Assembly: GCF_964656455.1 (NCBI RefSeq)
Contig: NC_135718.1
Location: 50,683,008 to 50,747,007, forward strand
From: Halichoerus grypus
Taxonomy: Eukaryota > Chordata > Mammalia > Carnivora > Phocidae
Direction of reading: 5' to 3'
DNA: 64,000 bases
Shown here in pieces: positions 12,191 to 23,277 of this stretch (positions within the stretch are counted from its first letter, which is position 1; every line of letters starts with the position of its first letter). Position numbers and translations under genes: made by a program. The notes beneath the pieces are model-generated. The model was not told the DNA's origin. It made no database searches and saw only the letters and a program-made list of their open reading frames with translations.

Positions 12191-14344
12191 AATTTCTCTT
12201 GGTTACCCACTCAAACCATCAAAGAAATAGGAGGTATTTATGAAAAGGATGCTGCATGACATCGCTTCTGGGTTAAGGGTGGGGAAAGAGGATTCAAACA
12301 TAACTCTCCTGATCTCAGGAGAGTGTAGGACATAGGCATAAGAAGGGGAATGTAGATCGAATTCTTGGCTTTCATAGCAAGTGCCCAATAACTGGCAAAG
12401 GAAGAACTGAAGTTGGAGCCTGGAATTTTCTCTGTGAGGAGATCTTTAATTATGCATTCAGATTCTTTAACAGTTATAAGATTATTTGGGCTTTCTATTC
12501 TTTTGTCAGTTTTGACACTGTCCATTTTATCTAAATTTTCACACTCGTTGGTATAAAGTTGTTCAACTGCCTTTTTAATGAATCATGAAGTTCCCCCTTT
12601 TATCAAACCCTCAAAATTGTGCCATGGGGTCGCTCCATGTACGCTTGTCTAGTGGTCACAGCAGTAACGTTTTTGCCACCACCCATGCAACAACCTGTGG
12701 GTAGCCCCCAGGCACGTTTTCCTGGACCTCCCAGTGCAGCGTGGTGAAGGCACTCGGAGCGTTAGCAAGCTAAAACTGCTGCCGGGAACTCACCCAGAAA
12801 GTTCAAGAGAAAGCCAAATTCTTTCCTAGCCTAGGCTCCTAAAGACAGCTCAAATGTGCCCCTGGAGGACTGTGGTTGAGACTGACTGAGCCGTCTCCTC
12901 CCCCCACCAATGCCCCCCATTGCCAATGTATAACTCCTGCACCTTCTTCTTTCCTCACTGATTTCCCAAGCTGAGCAGGCTTTGTGAACTCACTTTGGCA
13001 AGAGTCATGCACGTTCCACTCTCATCCCTATTGCTAGTTTATTTCCCCACTGAGGACAAGCAACATCTAGCAGCCTGGGACCTGAGGATGAGGGAGAAGT
13101 TTATGGGGTGATGAGGAGTTATCTGTTTATCCAGGTGACCTCAGGTGTGCTTACACTAAGTGAAAAATGGTCAAGGGTGACCTCAGCAATGGCTTCAGTG
13201 AGGTGTGTGTCTGGGAAGTACCACCACTGTTCACCTTTCCCAAGGGATCCTCTTCCTTCTTGACAGTTTCAGAGAAATTGTAAAGGATGGTATTGGTGGG
13301 TGATGCACCTAAGCCCTTGCCTTGTGGGGAGTCCCCGGCTCGCAGCCCCGACCCTCCGTCTGCCTCCTCAGTTGAGTCCCCCCTTCTCCCCTGCAGCCTC
13401 CTCCCCAGAAAAGCAGCCATCCCTGAGCTCTGCGTCCTTCCATGGGTGGCTGCCCTGAGGGTCCTTGGCAGCATTGTTCCACATCTGGCCATCCAGCTGA
13501 GGAGAGGAGAAGACATAGACAGCTGCCGGGCCTGCCTCGGGGTCAAAGGTCCCTGAAGACTCAGTCAGAAATTGGCTACTCAGCCAGCACTGGAACCTGA
13601 TGCTCTGAGGGATGAGTCAGTGTCCACTGGGCACTGAAGGGGTTAAAGGAACATGGTAGAAGATAGGAGAATGGGGGCACGCTGCACTGCTGGAAAAAAG
13701 CTAGCCTTGTGCATGGATAATTAGAACTGAACATCAGTAAACAATGCCTTTTCCCCTCATTAAGGACAAATCTGTATGTATAATGTGCCTATTTTCTCTT
13801 TCATTAACTTATAAACGGCCACTACTTTAAAGCCATTTAACCAGCAGTTTTGACTTGCCCCTCAGCTCTGGGTCTGACATGTTCTCTCCTCTCCTGCACA
13901 GACAGAGGTGCCCACCTCAGCACACAGCTCCCATGAGGGAAGAGGCCACAGACAGGGCTGTGGAGGTTTCCATAAGGGAGCTGAGAGAGTGAGGGTGGGA
14001 GGGCAGGCCCCAGGCCCAGGCAACCTCTCACCATCCCCTCCTCTCAACTGTCTTGGATGACTCATTCCCATTTTCTAAATTGCTTTGCCTGTGCCCCTGA
14101 GTGGCTTAAGGAGCCCGACTGTTGGGAATCCCTGAAAACGTGGCCAGTCAGCAAGCCTCCTGAGAAACAAGCTGAGACTAGAGATCCCGAAAGTGAGATA
14201 TCAATTCTGTCCTCATGAAACTCACAGTCCAGTAACGAAAGCAGCACACACATGTATATGGAAGGAAGAGAAGCTACAAGAAGTTCATGAAAAATGGAAG
14301 TCTTCAATGAAAGTTAGCAAGGCTTTCAGAGAGTATGTCTCCTC
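12191..14344. other. Unique non-coding sequence
   Basis: No exon recognised over about 2.1 kb. The open frames at 13151-13546 (minus) and 13287-13556 (plus) overlap in a GC-rich patch and show no protein family features. Confidence 0.5.
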
Positions 14345-14551
14345 CATCAGTCTGGAAAATTCCCTGGGAATTGATATCATGTCTCCCTCATCAGGCTAAG
14401 CACTTCAGGGGATACTATGTCCCTCCCATCAGATTGGGAGATTCTTTGGAGGCAAAGACCAGGTCTCTTCCATCAGACTAGACACCTCCTGAATTAGAAA
14501 ATATTGCTTTTATCAGATTGAAAAATCCCATGGGTGAGGTATCTGTCCCAG
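14345..14551. repeat. Degenerate tandem repeat, five units of ~38-44 bp
   Basis: Units begin with CATCAG at 14345, 14389, 14427 and 14471, and TATCAG at 14511. Within units the order is CATCAG, a 'yTgg/ag' block, a TTCC/TTC block with GGG, then ATGTCTC/AGGTCTCTTC before the next CATCAG. Unit lengths are 44, 38, 44, 40 and about 41 bp. The units are quite diverged, so the array is old. Confidence 0.7.
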
Positions 14552-14809
14552 GGCAGGGCCTCATCTCCCTGTCTTTCTCTGGGTAGTCTCCCAGGACCCT
14601 AGACAAAGACAGCCTCCTTACACTCTCTCCTTGCTCCCTCCTGGGACCCTAAGTGTGCCCCAAATCTGTGCTGGACTTGAGAGGGGCAGGGATTGTACAA
14701 AAGAGGAGGCAACTCAATCCTGGTCCTTGGGAGCACCCACAGGCTTTTTGATTTTGCTGTGACACTAATCCACACAAAGCAATGAGGAGACAAGGAAAGG
14801 GGGACTGAA

Positions 14810-15030
14810 GTGAACACTTACTGAGCACCCACTTCGTGGCAACAAAGGCTATGCATATTACCTGTTGTGTTTTCCCACATGAGAGCCCACAATCCCAGGA
14901 AGTAGATAATATTTTCCCCATTCTACCAATGAAAAGCTGGAGACCCAGAGAAGTAAAGCAATTCACTCAAGATCACACAGTCAGTCAGTGATGGAACTGG
15001 GAATTGCACACAGTCTGTCCAGCTGTGGAG
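14810..15030 (-). mobile_element. MIR element, minus strand
   Basis: 'tgagcacccacttcgtggcaac', 'ggaagtagataatattttccccattctaccaatgaaaagctggagacccagag', 'aattcactcaagatcacacagtcagtcagtgatggaactggga' is the reverse-complement MIR order. Confidence 0.8.
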
Positions 15031-15404
15031 AACAGGCTATTTCCATGGCATCCAGCTGTCACCTCAGTTGAGTGAAAGAGCTTCATGAACAGTGGAAGGA
15101 GGAGAAAGAAGAACAGCAAGCTGGAGGAGTCAGACCTGGGGAGAGGAGCTTAGGGTGGAAAGATCTGGGGGTCAAGGGCATTTGAGTCTTCTGATGGTGA
15201 AGCTGGGGAGAGCCCCACTTCTGGACCTCACCTGTACCTTCCCTGGTTAGGGAAAGTGGGGAATCCTCAGGCCTGGAGAGGGACTGTGCTTATAAATTCA
15301 GCTATTCCTCAAAAATGCCATCTCCTGAAAATATTTTAACTTTTGACTGACCTCTGATGGATGCTAGGTTGTTTCACCATTGAGACATTATCACCATCAC
15401 CATG

Positions 15405-15645
15405 ATCATTAGCATTGTTAGTAATTTCAAAGAATTGGAAACAACCCAGATATCCATTCACAAGAGAATGGAAAAATAAGGTATGGTCATATGTGGAATG
15501 CTCTATAGCAGTTAAAAGGAATAAAGCAGACCCATGTGGGCTTGACATGGCTAAACCTCCAAGACATATAGTGTTGAGTGAAAGAAAAGAAGCGGGCATG
15601 TTGTTACATTTAGTGTGATATCGTTTGTGGAAAAAGAGAAGCTCC
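15405..15645 (+). mobile_element. Old L1 ORF2/3' fragment, plus strand
   Basis: 'aattggaaacaacccagatatccattcacaagagaatgg' and 'atgctctatagcagttaaaaggaataaagcag' match the C-terminal ORF2 region of L1 seen better preserved at 47430-47530. Confidence 0.7.
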
Positions 15646-15949
15646 CAAACAAAGTGCTTTCAATAGCTCATATTGTTCTTGTAGAGTCTGTAAAACACCC
15701 ATCAAACTGGTAACAGTGGTTATACCACCACCTGGGAGGTAGCTGTATCCAGGAGGGGAGATGATCAAAGGGGACTTTGGCCTTGGCAGGGTGACCACCT
15801 GCTTTCTCTGTTGCTAGTGTGACTAATAACAGCATTGACTTTCACTATCAAAAGTGTTCAGATTGGGGGATAAAGTATATAATTACCTTACTTATCTGTA
15901 GTATTTAAGTTTTTGCAGAATGTATTAATTGATCATCTGTGTCATCTCA

Positions 15950-16439
15950 TCTCTAAAAGTACATCAGGTTTAAGGTAAAGTCCTCCTCCCCTAAATCCAT
16001 GTATAACCACATAACCTCAAAACACAGAGAAAGAGACATATGGAATTATGCAGTACGCATTGTTCTGAAAATTGCTTTTTTCACTTAATTTTATCTATAT
16101 CAGTATCATCAGGAAAAATTAACAAAGAAATCCTCAGGTCTCACCAACAGAGACGTAGCTTCTGTAAGTTGGCACTGGGGTGCACAGACGTATATTTCTG
16201 ACGAGCTTTCTGGGGGATTCTGATGCCACTGGTCCATGGACCCCATGCTAATTTTTGTCAGTAGAACAAATGTCATTCATTTATCTATTCATTTATTCAA
16301 CAAACAATTACAGATTCTTGCCCTGGGTTTGGCCCTGGCTACACGTGGAATTTAGCAGAGAACACAATGCAGCCCCTGCCCTCCAGGACACAGCGTCAGG
16401 TCTCCTTCCAAGGGGACCAGTCCTTACAGACAGTGGGTA
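15950..16439. repeat. Patchwork of L1M-, MER5- and L2-like fragments
   Basis: 15950-16110 has L1M-type text ('attgttctgaaaattgcttttttcacttaa'). 16130-16255 resembles a MER5 end ('gggggattctgatgccactggtccatggaccccatgctaa'). 16265-16439 has an L2-like run ('tcatttattcaacaaacaattac', 'cagcccctgccctccaggac'). Boundaries are approximate. Confidence 0.45.
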
Positions 16440-16456
16440 GAACTGATTGTGAGCAT

Positions 16457-16982
16457 TATTCTTGAGGGAGGTGTGGTTGCAGTGACAGCAGAGCTCTGGG
16501 CACCGCGCTCCTGCTCCTGACTCTCCATTGTTCGCTCTCACAGAGGAACAGTTCAGCCAGGGGCCACGCCATAGCAGTGGCTTTTAAAGACACTCAGAAG
16601 ACACCCAGGGAACCGGAGATGGGGATTCACCGAATTAAAATTACTCTAACCAGCTGCAACGTAAAATCTTGGGAGAAGGTATGTGCTGACTTGATCAGAG
16701 GTGCTAAGGAAAAGAATCTCAAAGTGAAAGGACCAGCTCTGATGCCCACCAAGACTCTGAGAATCACTACAAGAAAAACTCTTCATGATGAAGGTTCTAA
16801 GACTTGGGATCATTTTCAGATAAGGATCCACAAGCGACTCATTGATTTATACAGTCCTTCTGAGATTGGTAAGCAGATTACTTCCATCAGTATTGAGCCA
16901 GGAGTTGAGGTTGAAGTCACCCATGCTGATGCTTGAATCAACCTTTTTAATAAATTGATTATCAGCTGTTAAAAAAAAAAAA
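16457..16982 (+). pseudogene. RPS20 (retrocopy): Processed pseudogene (retrocopy) of ribosomal protein S20
   Basis: The frame at 16577-16936 gives 119 residues that align end to end with the small-subunit ribosomal protein S20 family (usual length 119), including the conserved stretches [33 protein letters not shown] and [10 protein letters not shown]. There are no introns. A 3'UTR with AATAAA (16949-16954) and a poly(A) tract (16970-16982) follow. A 17-bp target-site duplication with one mismatch (GAACTGATTGTGAGCAT at 16440-16456; ...TTCTGAGCAT at 16984-17000) marks an L1-mediated insertion that includes about 120 bp of 5' leader. The original ATG is GTG (16577-16579), and several replacements are present, so translation as S20 is unlikely. 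No stop or frameshift breaks the frame. The S20 identification is secure; lack of function is inferred. Confidence 0.93.
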
Positions 16983-17004
16983 GGAACTGATTCTGAGCAT
17001 GGGC

Positions 17005-17165
17005 ACTGGAGACAGACCAAATCCTGGCACTTCCTCTCTGACTGTGTGACCTTGAGAAAAGTATTTGGTCACTCTGTGCTTCAGTTACCTGGTCTGTAAA
17101 ATGGACACAGTAATTCCCACATCACATGACGGGCACTCAATAAATTGCAGCCACTATTGTTAATA
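17005..17165 (+). mobile_element. MIR element, plus strand
   Basis: 'ctggagacagaccaaatcctggcacttcctctctgactgtgtgaccttgagaaaagt', 'cttcagttacctggtctgtaaaatgg' is a clear MIR core. Confidence 0.8.
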
Positions 17166-17214
17166 AATTATAAAAAATAAATACATAATTAATAAGAAAA
17201 TTCATGTAGTTTTC

Positions 17215-17835
17215 TTGTCAAGAATGTTTAAATTACATTGTCATGAGGAAACAATCAGACAAATTCAAATTCAGAGACATTCTAGAAGACTTGCCTGTAC
17301 TCTTCAATAATGTCAATGTCATGAAAGACCAAAAGATAGATGATAGATAGATAGATAGATAGATAGATAAACAAACAAGGAACTGTTCTGGATTAAAGAA
17401 AACTAAAGAGACATACAGCTAAATGCAAAATGTGTTCCAGGTTTAGATTATAGATTTGAAAATATATACCTATAAAGAACATTATTGGGATAATTGGGGA
17501 GATACGGACATCAACTATATATTATATAATAGTCATGTAGCAATTTAAATCTCTTCAGTGTGACAATTACACTGTAGGCATGTCCTACTTCTTAGGAGAT
17601 ATGTGCTGAAATATTTAGGGATAAAGTGTCAAGATGTCTGCAAATAACCCTCAAATGTTTCTGAAAATTGCATGTGTAGACTTCGGGGACAAAAGACAGA
17701 AAAGGAGAGAGACAGAAAGACAGATGAGGCAAAATGTTAACAGTTGATATATGTAGGTAAGTATACGTGTGTTCCTGTCCTATTTTTCCAATTTATTTTG
17801 TAGATTGGGAATTTCTCAAAATAAAAAAAAATCCC
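17215..17835 (+). mobile_element. Old L1 3'UTR (L1ME-like)
   Basis: 'aaacaatcagacaaattcaaattcagagacattctagaagac', 'tcaatgtcatgaaagacca', 'ggaactgttctggattaaagaaaactaaagagacat', 'aagaacattattgggataattgg' follow the 3'UTR order of old L1M subfamilies. A GATA microsatellite (17336-17370) interrupts it. Confidence 0.65.
17336..17370. repeat. (GATA)n microsatellite
   Basis: About eight GATA units inside the L1 3'UTR remnant. Confidence 0.95.
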
Positions 17836-18644
17836 CAAAGTGAAATGTAATGGTTTTAGAAACTGCTATGCAGGGAAGCTGCCTAGCTGACTAGGGAAGG
17901 AGGGAGTGACTAGGAAGGGGGTTTCTGGACTTCCAGGGACGTCCTGTTTCTTGAACTGAGTATGTTCACTTCAAAGAGGATCCACTGAGCTGGGCACTTA
18001 AGATTTCTCCTCTTTTTGTGTATATGTTACATGTCAATAGGTAAGTATATTTAGAATAATCATCCTAATAAAGCTCCCCCTCCCCAACCTTGTATCCTCT
18101 AAGCTGGTCCTGTAAATGCAAGGATGGATCCCAGGCTGGAGGGAAGGCTGTGTGTCACATCTGAGAGGACAGGAAATGGGGCCTGAGTTGATGACAGCCT
18201 GCCCTGCAGCGTGATCCTGTGGGGCGATGGCAGTCTCCTCCCCGAAGGTGTCCCAGCCTGCCCCTCCTAGCCGTGCCCAACCTCTGCCGCCAGCCCCTGC
18301 AGTGGGAGGTTGGCCTTGACTCCATGCTTCTCAGACCTCAGCATCCTCCTCTCCTGTCAGCCCTGAGGACCCAGATGGATGTGGGCTTGATGAGGCATCT
18401 CATCTTGTGTGAGAAGTAAATCCAGGGTCACATTTTCCTCTCCTGCATTGTGTCGCCATGTGCTTGATCTGATATGGTCCACAAGCTGGACACACAAATG
18501 TGCTCACATCTCTGCATTTTGCAGATTAATTGCCAGAGCCTGCATCCGCCTAAATTAATAGGAACAAAAACAACGGCTAACACACAGAGCTTACTACAAA
18601 GCCAGATTCTGTTCTAAATACCTTATGTTATGTAATTCACTTAA
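17836..18644. other. Unique non-coding sequence
   Basis: No gene or clear repeat recognised. Confidence 0.5.
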
Positions 18645-18834
18645 GGGACGCCTGGGTGCCTCAGTCAGTCAAGCATCTGCCTTTGGCTCAGGTCATGATC
18701 CCAGGGTCCTGGGATCGAGCCCCACATCAGGCTCCTTGCTCAGTGGGGAGCCTGCTTCTCCGTCTCCCTGCTGCTCCCCCCCCCCCAGCTTGTATTCTAT
18801 CTCTGACAAATAAATAAATAAAATCTTTAAAAAA
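18645..18834 (+). mobile_element. CAN SINE, plus strand
   Basis: Has the head GGGACGCCTGGGTGCCTCAG, B-box region GGGATCGAGCCCC, a C-run and CT-rich region, and an AAATAAATAAATAAAATC tail. Confidence 0.92.
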
Positions 18835-18869
18835 ACCAAAAAGATGTGAAGTGCTGATTGTGGTTTAAA

Positions 18870-19215
18870 AAAAACTCAATGCTCACAACAGCACACTGAG
18901 GCAGATAGGTTTTTTTTACCCGTTTTACAGATGGGGGAACTGAGGCAGAGGGAAGTAATAAAATAATTTGCCCAAGCAGGTCTGGCTACATATTTGCAGG
19001 ACCCAGGGCAAAATGGCAGAGGGGGGCGGTGAGGCTTATCCAAAATTATTAAGGCTTTCAAGGCATCAAGCATGACATCACATGTGGGGCTGGTTTGAGG
19101 CAGGCTCCTGCGAGACTGCACAGGTCTGCAGTACTTGAAACCACACTTGTACCCAAGGGAAGCCGGCAAGAAGCAAAGCAGAAACCTGACCCCCAGCAGT
19201 CTGATGCCAGAGTCC
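18870..19215 (-). mobile_element. MIR-like element, minus strand, with internal insertion
   Basis: 'caatgctcacaacagcacactgaggcagatagg', 'cccgttttacagatgggggaactgaggcagag' and a distal 'tctgatgccagagtccatcctcctaaccgctctac' match the two ends of a reverse-complement MIR. The centre (about 18975-19190) is longer than a MIR and contains unrelated sequence. Confidence 0.6.
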
Positions 19216-19904
19216 ATCCTCCTAACCGCTCTACTACCCTACCTCTCTAGCTCTCGGGGTCTTCCTCCTCTCACCTTCTCAGAACCGTGGAGAACTGGAG
19301 ATTCTTAGTACATCAGCACCTGTCTCTGCAAGTCAGGCGGAGACAGAACTGAACAGTCATAGCAGTCTGCTGCCACCAGGGGTCACTGTTGAAAACAGGT
19401 CCTGTACAGTTTGACACCTCCATGTCCACAGCTCAGTGCTGCCCTTGCTCGCACAATCCCTGGGAACGCACAGCACACCTGGGCCCCACACTTGGGCTCC
19501 AGGCTGCAACTCTTTTATTTCACACTCATCTGTGCAGCCATCGTTCCCACAGCATGACCACTGCCAGAGTGTCTGGGTCAGAAGGGTTTCTGCCCAGCCA
19601 CCTATTGGGTGGACACCAGGCCATCCCCCTTCCCCCCACCAAACAAACATCTAATCTCTGATATTAGCTTGGTTCACCTCTTCACACACCCCATTTCCTG
19701 ATGGTGAGTTTCCCCTCTGGGGTCCTTTCTATCTTTTCAGGTCATCAGAAATTGATCTAATAATCTGAAACCCCAAAAAGGGAAGGGTCAGTCAGAGTCT
19801 TTACCCCAGTCCTCCTAGGAGGCTATCTGGCCCTAAAAATACCTCCATCTATGCATACCAAACCCTTCTTAGAATCACAGTATTCCTTGTTGCACCCTTT
19901 TCCA
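19216..19904. other. Unique non-coding sequence
   Basis: No gene recognised. Overlapping frames of 72-97 codons on both strands look random. Confidence 0.5.
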
Positions 19905-20024
19905 AGAGCAATTTTTTAAAATTCATTTATTTAAGTAATCTCTACACCCAACCTGGGCTTGAACTCATGACCCTGAGATTAAGAGCCACGTGGTCTTTGG
20001 ACTGAGACAGCCAGGAGCCCCTCC
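19905..20024 (-). mobile_element. Older CAN SINE fragment, minus strand
   Basis: 'attcatttatttaagtaatctctacacccaacctgggcttgaactcatgaccctgagattaagag...gactgagacagccaggagcccc' is a diverged, short CAN SINE variant. Confidence 0.8.
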
Positions 20025-20339
20025 AAAGCAATGTGTTTGCTTCTGTACCTGAGTTCCATAACTAAGAAAAGAGGCATTACTTATTTGCCGGAAAATCTAA
20101 TTTTGCCTTACTAGGAACTCCATTACACAGAGTTAACATGACTGATATATCAATGTCACATCCAGATACTTTCTTAATAACACAGGTGGCTAAAAGGGGT
20201 TAGAGAATGAGGCTTTAAAGGATGAAGGACTGGAGGAGGGGCGGAGTTAGTGGCCTTGGGTACCATAACCTCACTCATGCCCACTGGCTGCTGAAGCCCA
20301 AGAATATCTGGATTACTCTGGGTACCATGGGCATCTCTG

Positions 20340-20790
20340 CAATCAGGCTGGTACCATCTAAGTTCCCCTAGTTAGAATTGTGTTCAGCTGCAAGTAACCA
20401 TACCAACCCACAGCAGGCTAACTAGAGATTTGTTATTTTCACCTGACAGAAGTCCGGAGGTCAGATGGTTACTGGCATTGGTTTGCCAGCTCATGGCTGG
20501 TATTATTACAGTTCTCTTAGTCTTTCCCTCATGGAGGCTGATGGCTGCTGCAGCTCGAGCGTTTGAAGTCTACATTCAAGGCGGAAAGGAGAAACAGCAA
20601 CAAGGGACGCACTAGCGGCATCCGATGCCTTTTTATCAGGAAAGCAAAAGCCTTCCTAGAGCCCCCAGGTTTCAGCTTATGCCCTGTCGGTGCGAACTGT
20701 CATATGCCTTCCCTCACTGCAAACAAGTCTGCGGAAGTGAGCCTCTGGTCTGTCACCTCGAACAAAATTGGAATGTTGAAGCAAAGATGA
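20340..20790. repeat. Probable ancient interspersed repeat, unclassified
   Basis: 'gttcagctgcaagtaacca', 'tcatggaggctgatggctgctgcagctc', 'acattcaaggcggaaaggagaaacag' resemble an ancient MER-type repeat, but I cannot assign the family or strand with confidence. Confidence 0.35.
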
Positions 20791-20984
20791 GGGGGGAGAT
20801 AGGACACCCTTCCTCCCACAATCTTCCCAGGCAGCACAGGGCCCCAGCGGCCCTGCCCAATAACCCCAGAACCCTCGCAGAGGAGCCCCGCATCCTTAGG
20901 GCCCTCTTAGTGCCCCGGGCAAGGAGGGCCCACCCAAGGACCTGGGATTCCCCCCGAGCAGAAGGCCCGCCCGCTGACTCGGCG

Positions 20985-21120
20985 TTCTCCCGCGGTGATT
21001 AATAATGGTGCTCCGCCGAGGGGGGCGGGGGGGGAGGAGCTAATTAGCTGTGGACAGATTAAGGACAAGGCAGGCAAAGTTCCAGGCCTGATAAACGTGA
21101 ACTTTCCATCTTCCTCCCCC
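20985..21120. promoter_or_regulatory. Candidate regulatory element with AGCTAATTAGCT palindrome
   Basis: A 12-bp perfect palindrome AGCTAATTAGCT (21038-21049) holds the homeodomain core TAATTA. 'gtgattaataatgg' and 'cctgataaacgtgaac' are adjacent, in a transposon-free GC/AT mixed stretch next to a GC-rich block. Function is inferred from motifs only. Confidence 0.35.
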
Positions 21121-21399
21121 CACCCCGGGTCCTGCCACCACCAGCACCAGCCAGGCCTATGGCACCCCTGCCAGCGTACCTGCCCGGCAGACCGGCAGGT
21201 GTCATCCAGCCCACCGCTGACGCTGCCCGCCACCCACCAGAGCATCAGGGCAGGGATGCGCATTCCGGACCTTCTTTCAGGGCTTGACTTCGGCCTCTTC
21301 GCAACCTCCTCGCTCTCTAGTGCCCAGGGCTTCTAAAACAGTCTCTGCCCTAAAGAATCTACAGCTGAGGGCTGTAGAAACCCACAAAGGGGTGAGCCT

Positions 21400-21830
21400 A
21401 GTATGACCTGGAGTTGCCGGGCAGAGCTCCGGGGAGGGGCCTCGGTGGGTTTCGTGAGTGGAGTGGCGGTCGGGCAGAGAAAGGAGGGCGCATGCGCATG
21501 CGCGGAGGAGAAAGGAGTAGAGCACCGTCCTGGGCAGTGAGGAATCTTCGGGCAATGAGGAATCTGGAGCTAGGCCCGGATAGGGGCGAAGGCGGGGGCC
21601 GGATGGGGAGAAGGACAAATAGGAAACAGGGGTTTAGATGTGGTATAGCCCAGTTGCTACCGGTCTCGGTGCCTCGACAACACGTGGCGTCCACGTGCGT
21701 GACGCCCTGTGGACAATCCAGGCTGGTCGCCTCCTCCAGCTGTGACAACTCGCCTGTGTCTCGCACTCCAGAGGGCACCTGCCAGGAACAGGCAGACTCA
21801 TCCCGCTGTGGTTGAGCTGAGGTCTGGTGA
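21400..21830. promoter_or_regulatory. GC-rich promoter-like block (NRF1, paired E-boxes)
   Basis: CpG-rich relative to its flanks. GCGCATGCGCATGCGC (21488-21503) is a perfect 16-bp palindrome, and TGCGCATGCGCG (21493-21504) fits the NRF1 consensus exactly. Two CACGTG E-boxes lie 11 bp apart (21681-21686, 21692-21697), followed by a TGACG half site (21700-21704). Open frames of 113-133 codons cross this block on both strands and look like GC-driven artefacts. It could be the TATA-less promoter of an unannotated transcript; no exon is recognisable. Confidence 0.4.
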
Positions 21831-22004
21831 AAAAGCTCTCTGACACAAGAATCTTATACGAGATAAGGCTGTGATAAGGACAAAGGATACATTTCCGCAA
21901 CAGATAACAGCAGAAATTCAGTGAGTGTGACCTCTCAGGTCCTCTGTCTCCACCCAGGAGACCGGCTTAGGAGCAGGCAGAAGAGAATGCCCGTCCAGGG
22001 GAGG

Positions 22005-22260
22005 GCTGGGTCACTCTTACCCATTCCTTGAGTCTCAGCTCAAGTGTCATTTCTTTGGGGGAAGCTTCCCTGACCCCTCCTAGATCAGATTCTCCGTATT
22101 TCCCTGTGTCAAGTGTATCACAGATTATATTAATGCATTTGAGTGACGGTTTGTCTTTACTACTATAGATTCAATCAGCAAATATTAATTGAGCCACAAA
22201 CTGTGTTAAATTCAGAGAATACGGTGAGACAGGGACCTGCTTCAGGAAGATTATAGTCTA
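22005..22260. repeat. L2-like remnant
   Basis: 'gagtctcagctcaagtgtcatttctttgggggaagcttccctgacccctcc' and then 'attcaatcagcaaatattaattgagccac' resemble two blocks common in L2 3' regions. Confidence 0.5.
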
Positions 22261-23277
22261 GGCATAAGTATCAGCCGGTAGCTAAGCAGGGGTCTACCTT
22301 AACTCCAGAGGTAAGACCCCTCTCAGCCACAGGAGAACAATGGGACAACTCATGCCCATTCAACTCCTGGCCTCAGGCCACTCCCAGACGGGCCTTCAGA
22401 GGTTGTGGGGGGCACAAGCTGCCCATACTCCTCCTTCTGAGTAGAGGCACTCATTCCTCCAGCTGCTGGGAGTGTTAAGAGCTGACAGCTGAGTCCCTCT
22501 CCAGAACTTGACCTCAGCCAAAGAGAGGCTCGTCATTCCCCAGAGTGATGTGTGACCTGATGTCTGGTCATTTGAAATGACAAAGGCCTGCCCCCCTCCT
22601 TGCCTCAATGCAGGACATTTTTGAAGAATCATCCCAGCTTCAGGGCTGCCCATGGGGCTGGTGTTCAACTTCCCCTTCTGCCCAGTCCTACCTCCCTCAC
22701 TCCCTTGAGGGGCTGTTCCCGAGAGCACTCCCCAATAAGACTACCGCCCACAAATCTCGTCTCAGAGTTTGCTCCTTGGGAACCTAAGCAAGGAACACCT
22801 GGGGCTGAAACCCACCCCAGTGTGTGAGTGCATCTGTCTGGAAGAAAGGACTCCTTCTAATCTGCATGAAGTTGCCCTTCTATGACTTAGCGGTAGCCTG
22901 ACCCACACACCACCGCCCCAGCCTGAGCACTGAACCGGGATCGCAAGCCAGTGCCACAGGGGCCCTGGCAAGGTCATGGGAAAGGAATCGAGCCTTTCAG
23001 CCCAGCTGAGTGATTTAGAAGACTCTAGAAGAGAGTGTATCTGTGGGAAGAAGCCCACCAGTCCCTGGAGTCTGATTCTGACTGATTAAGAAGCACCCAG
23101 GGCCAGGATTTCAGCAAGACAACTGGGAAATAAGCTGAGGGAAATTGTTAATCAGGGGATTCCCAACAATGTGGAAGGTATCAGACCAGCCCCTAACACC
23201 CTATGCCAGGCCCAGTGTGTGGGGAGTGGGAAGTCGCCTGGGTGGGTGCAGGAGGAGGGTGGGAGAAGCAGGGGGGA
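22261..23277. other. Unique non-coding sequence
   Basis: No gene, exon or clear repeat recognised in about 1 kb. Confidence 0.5.
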
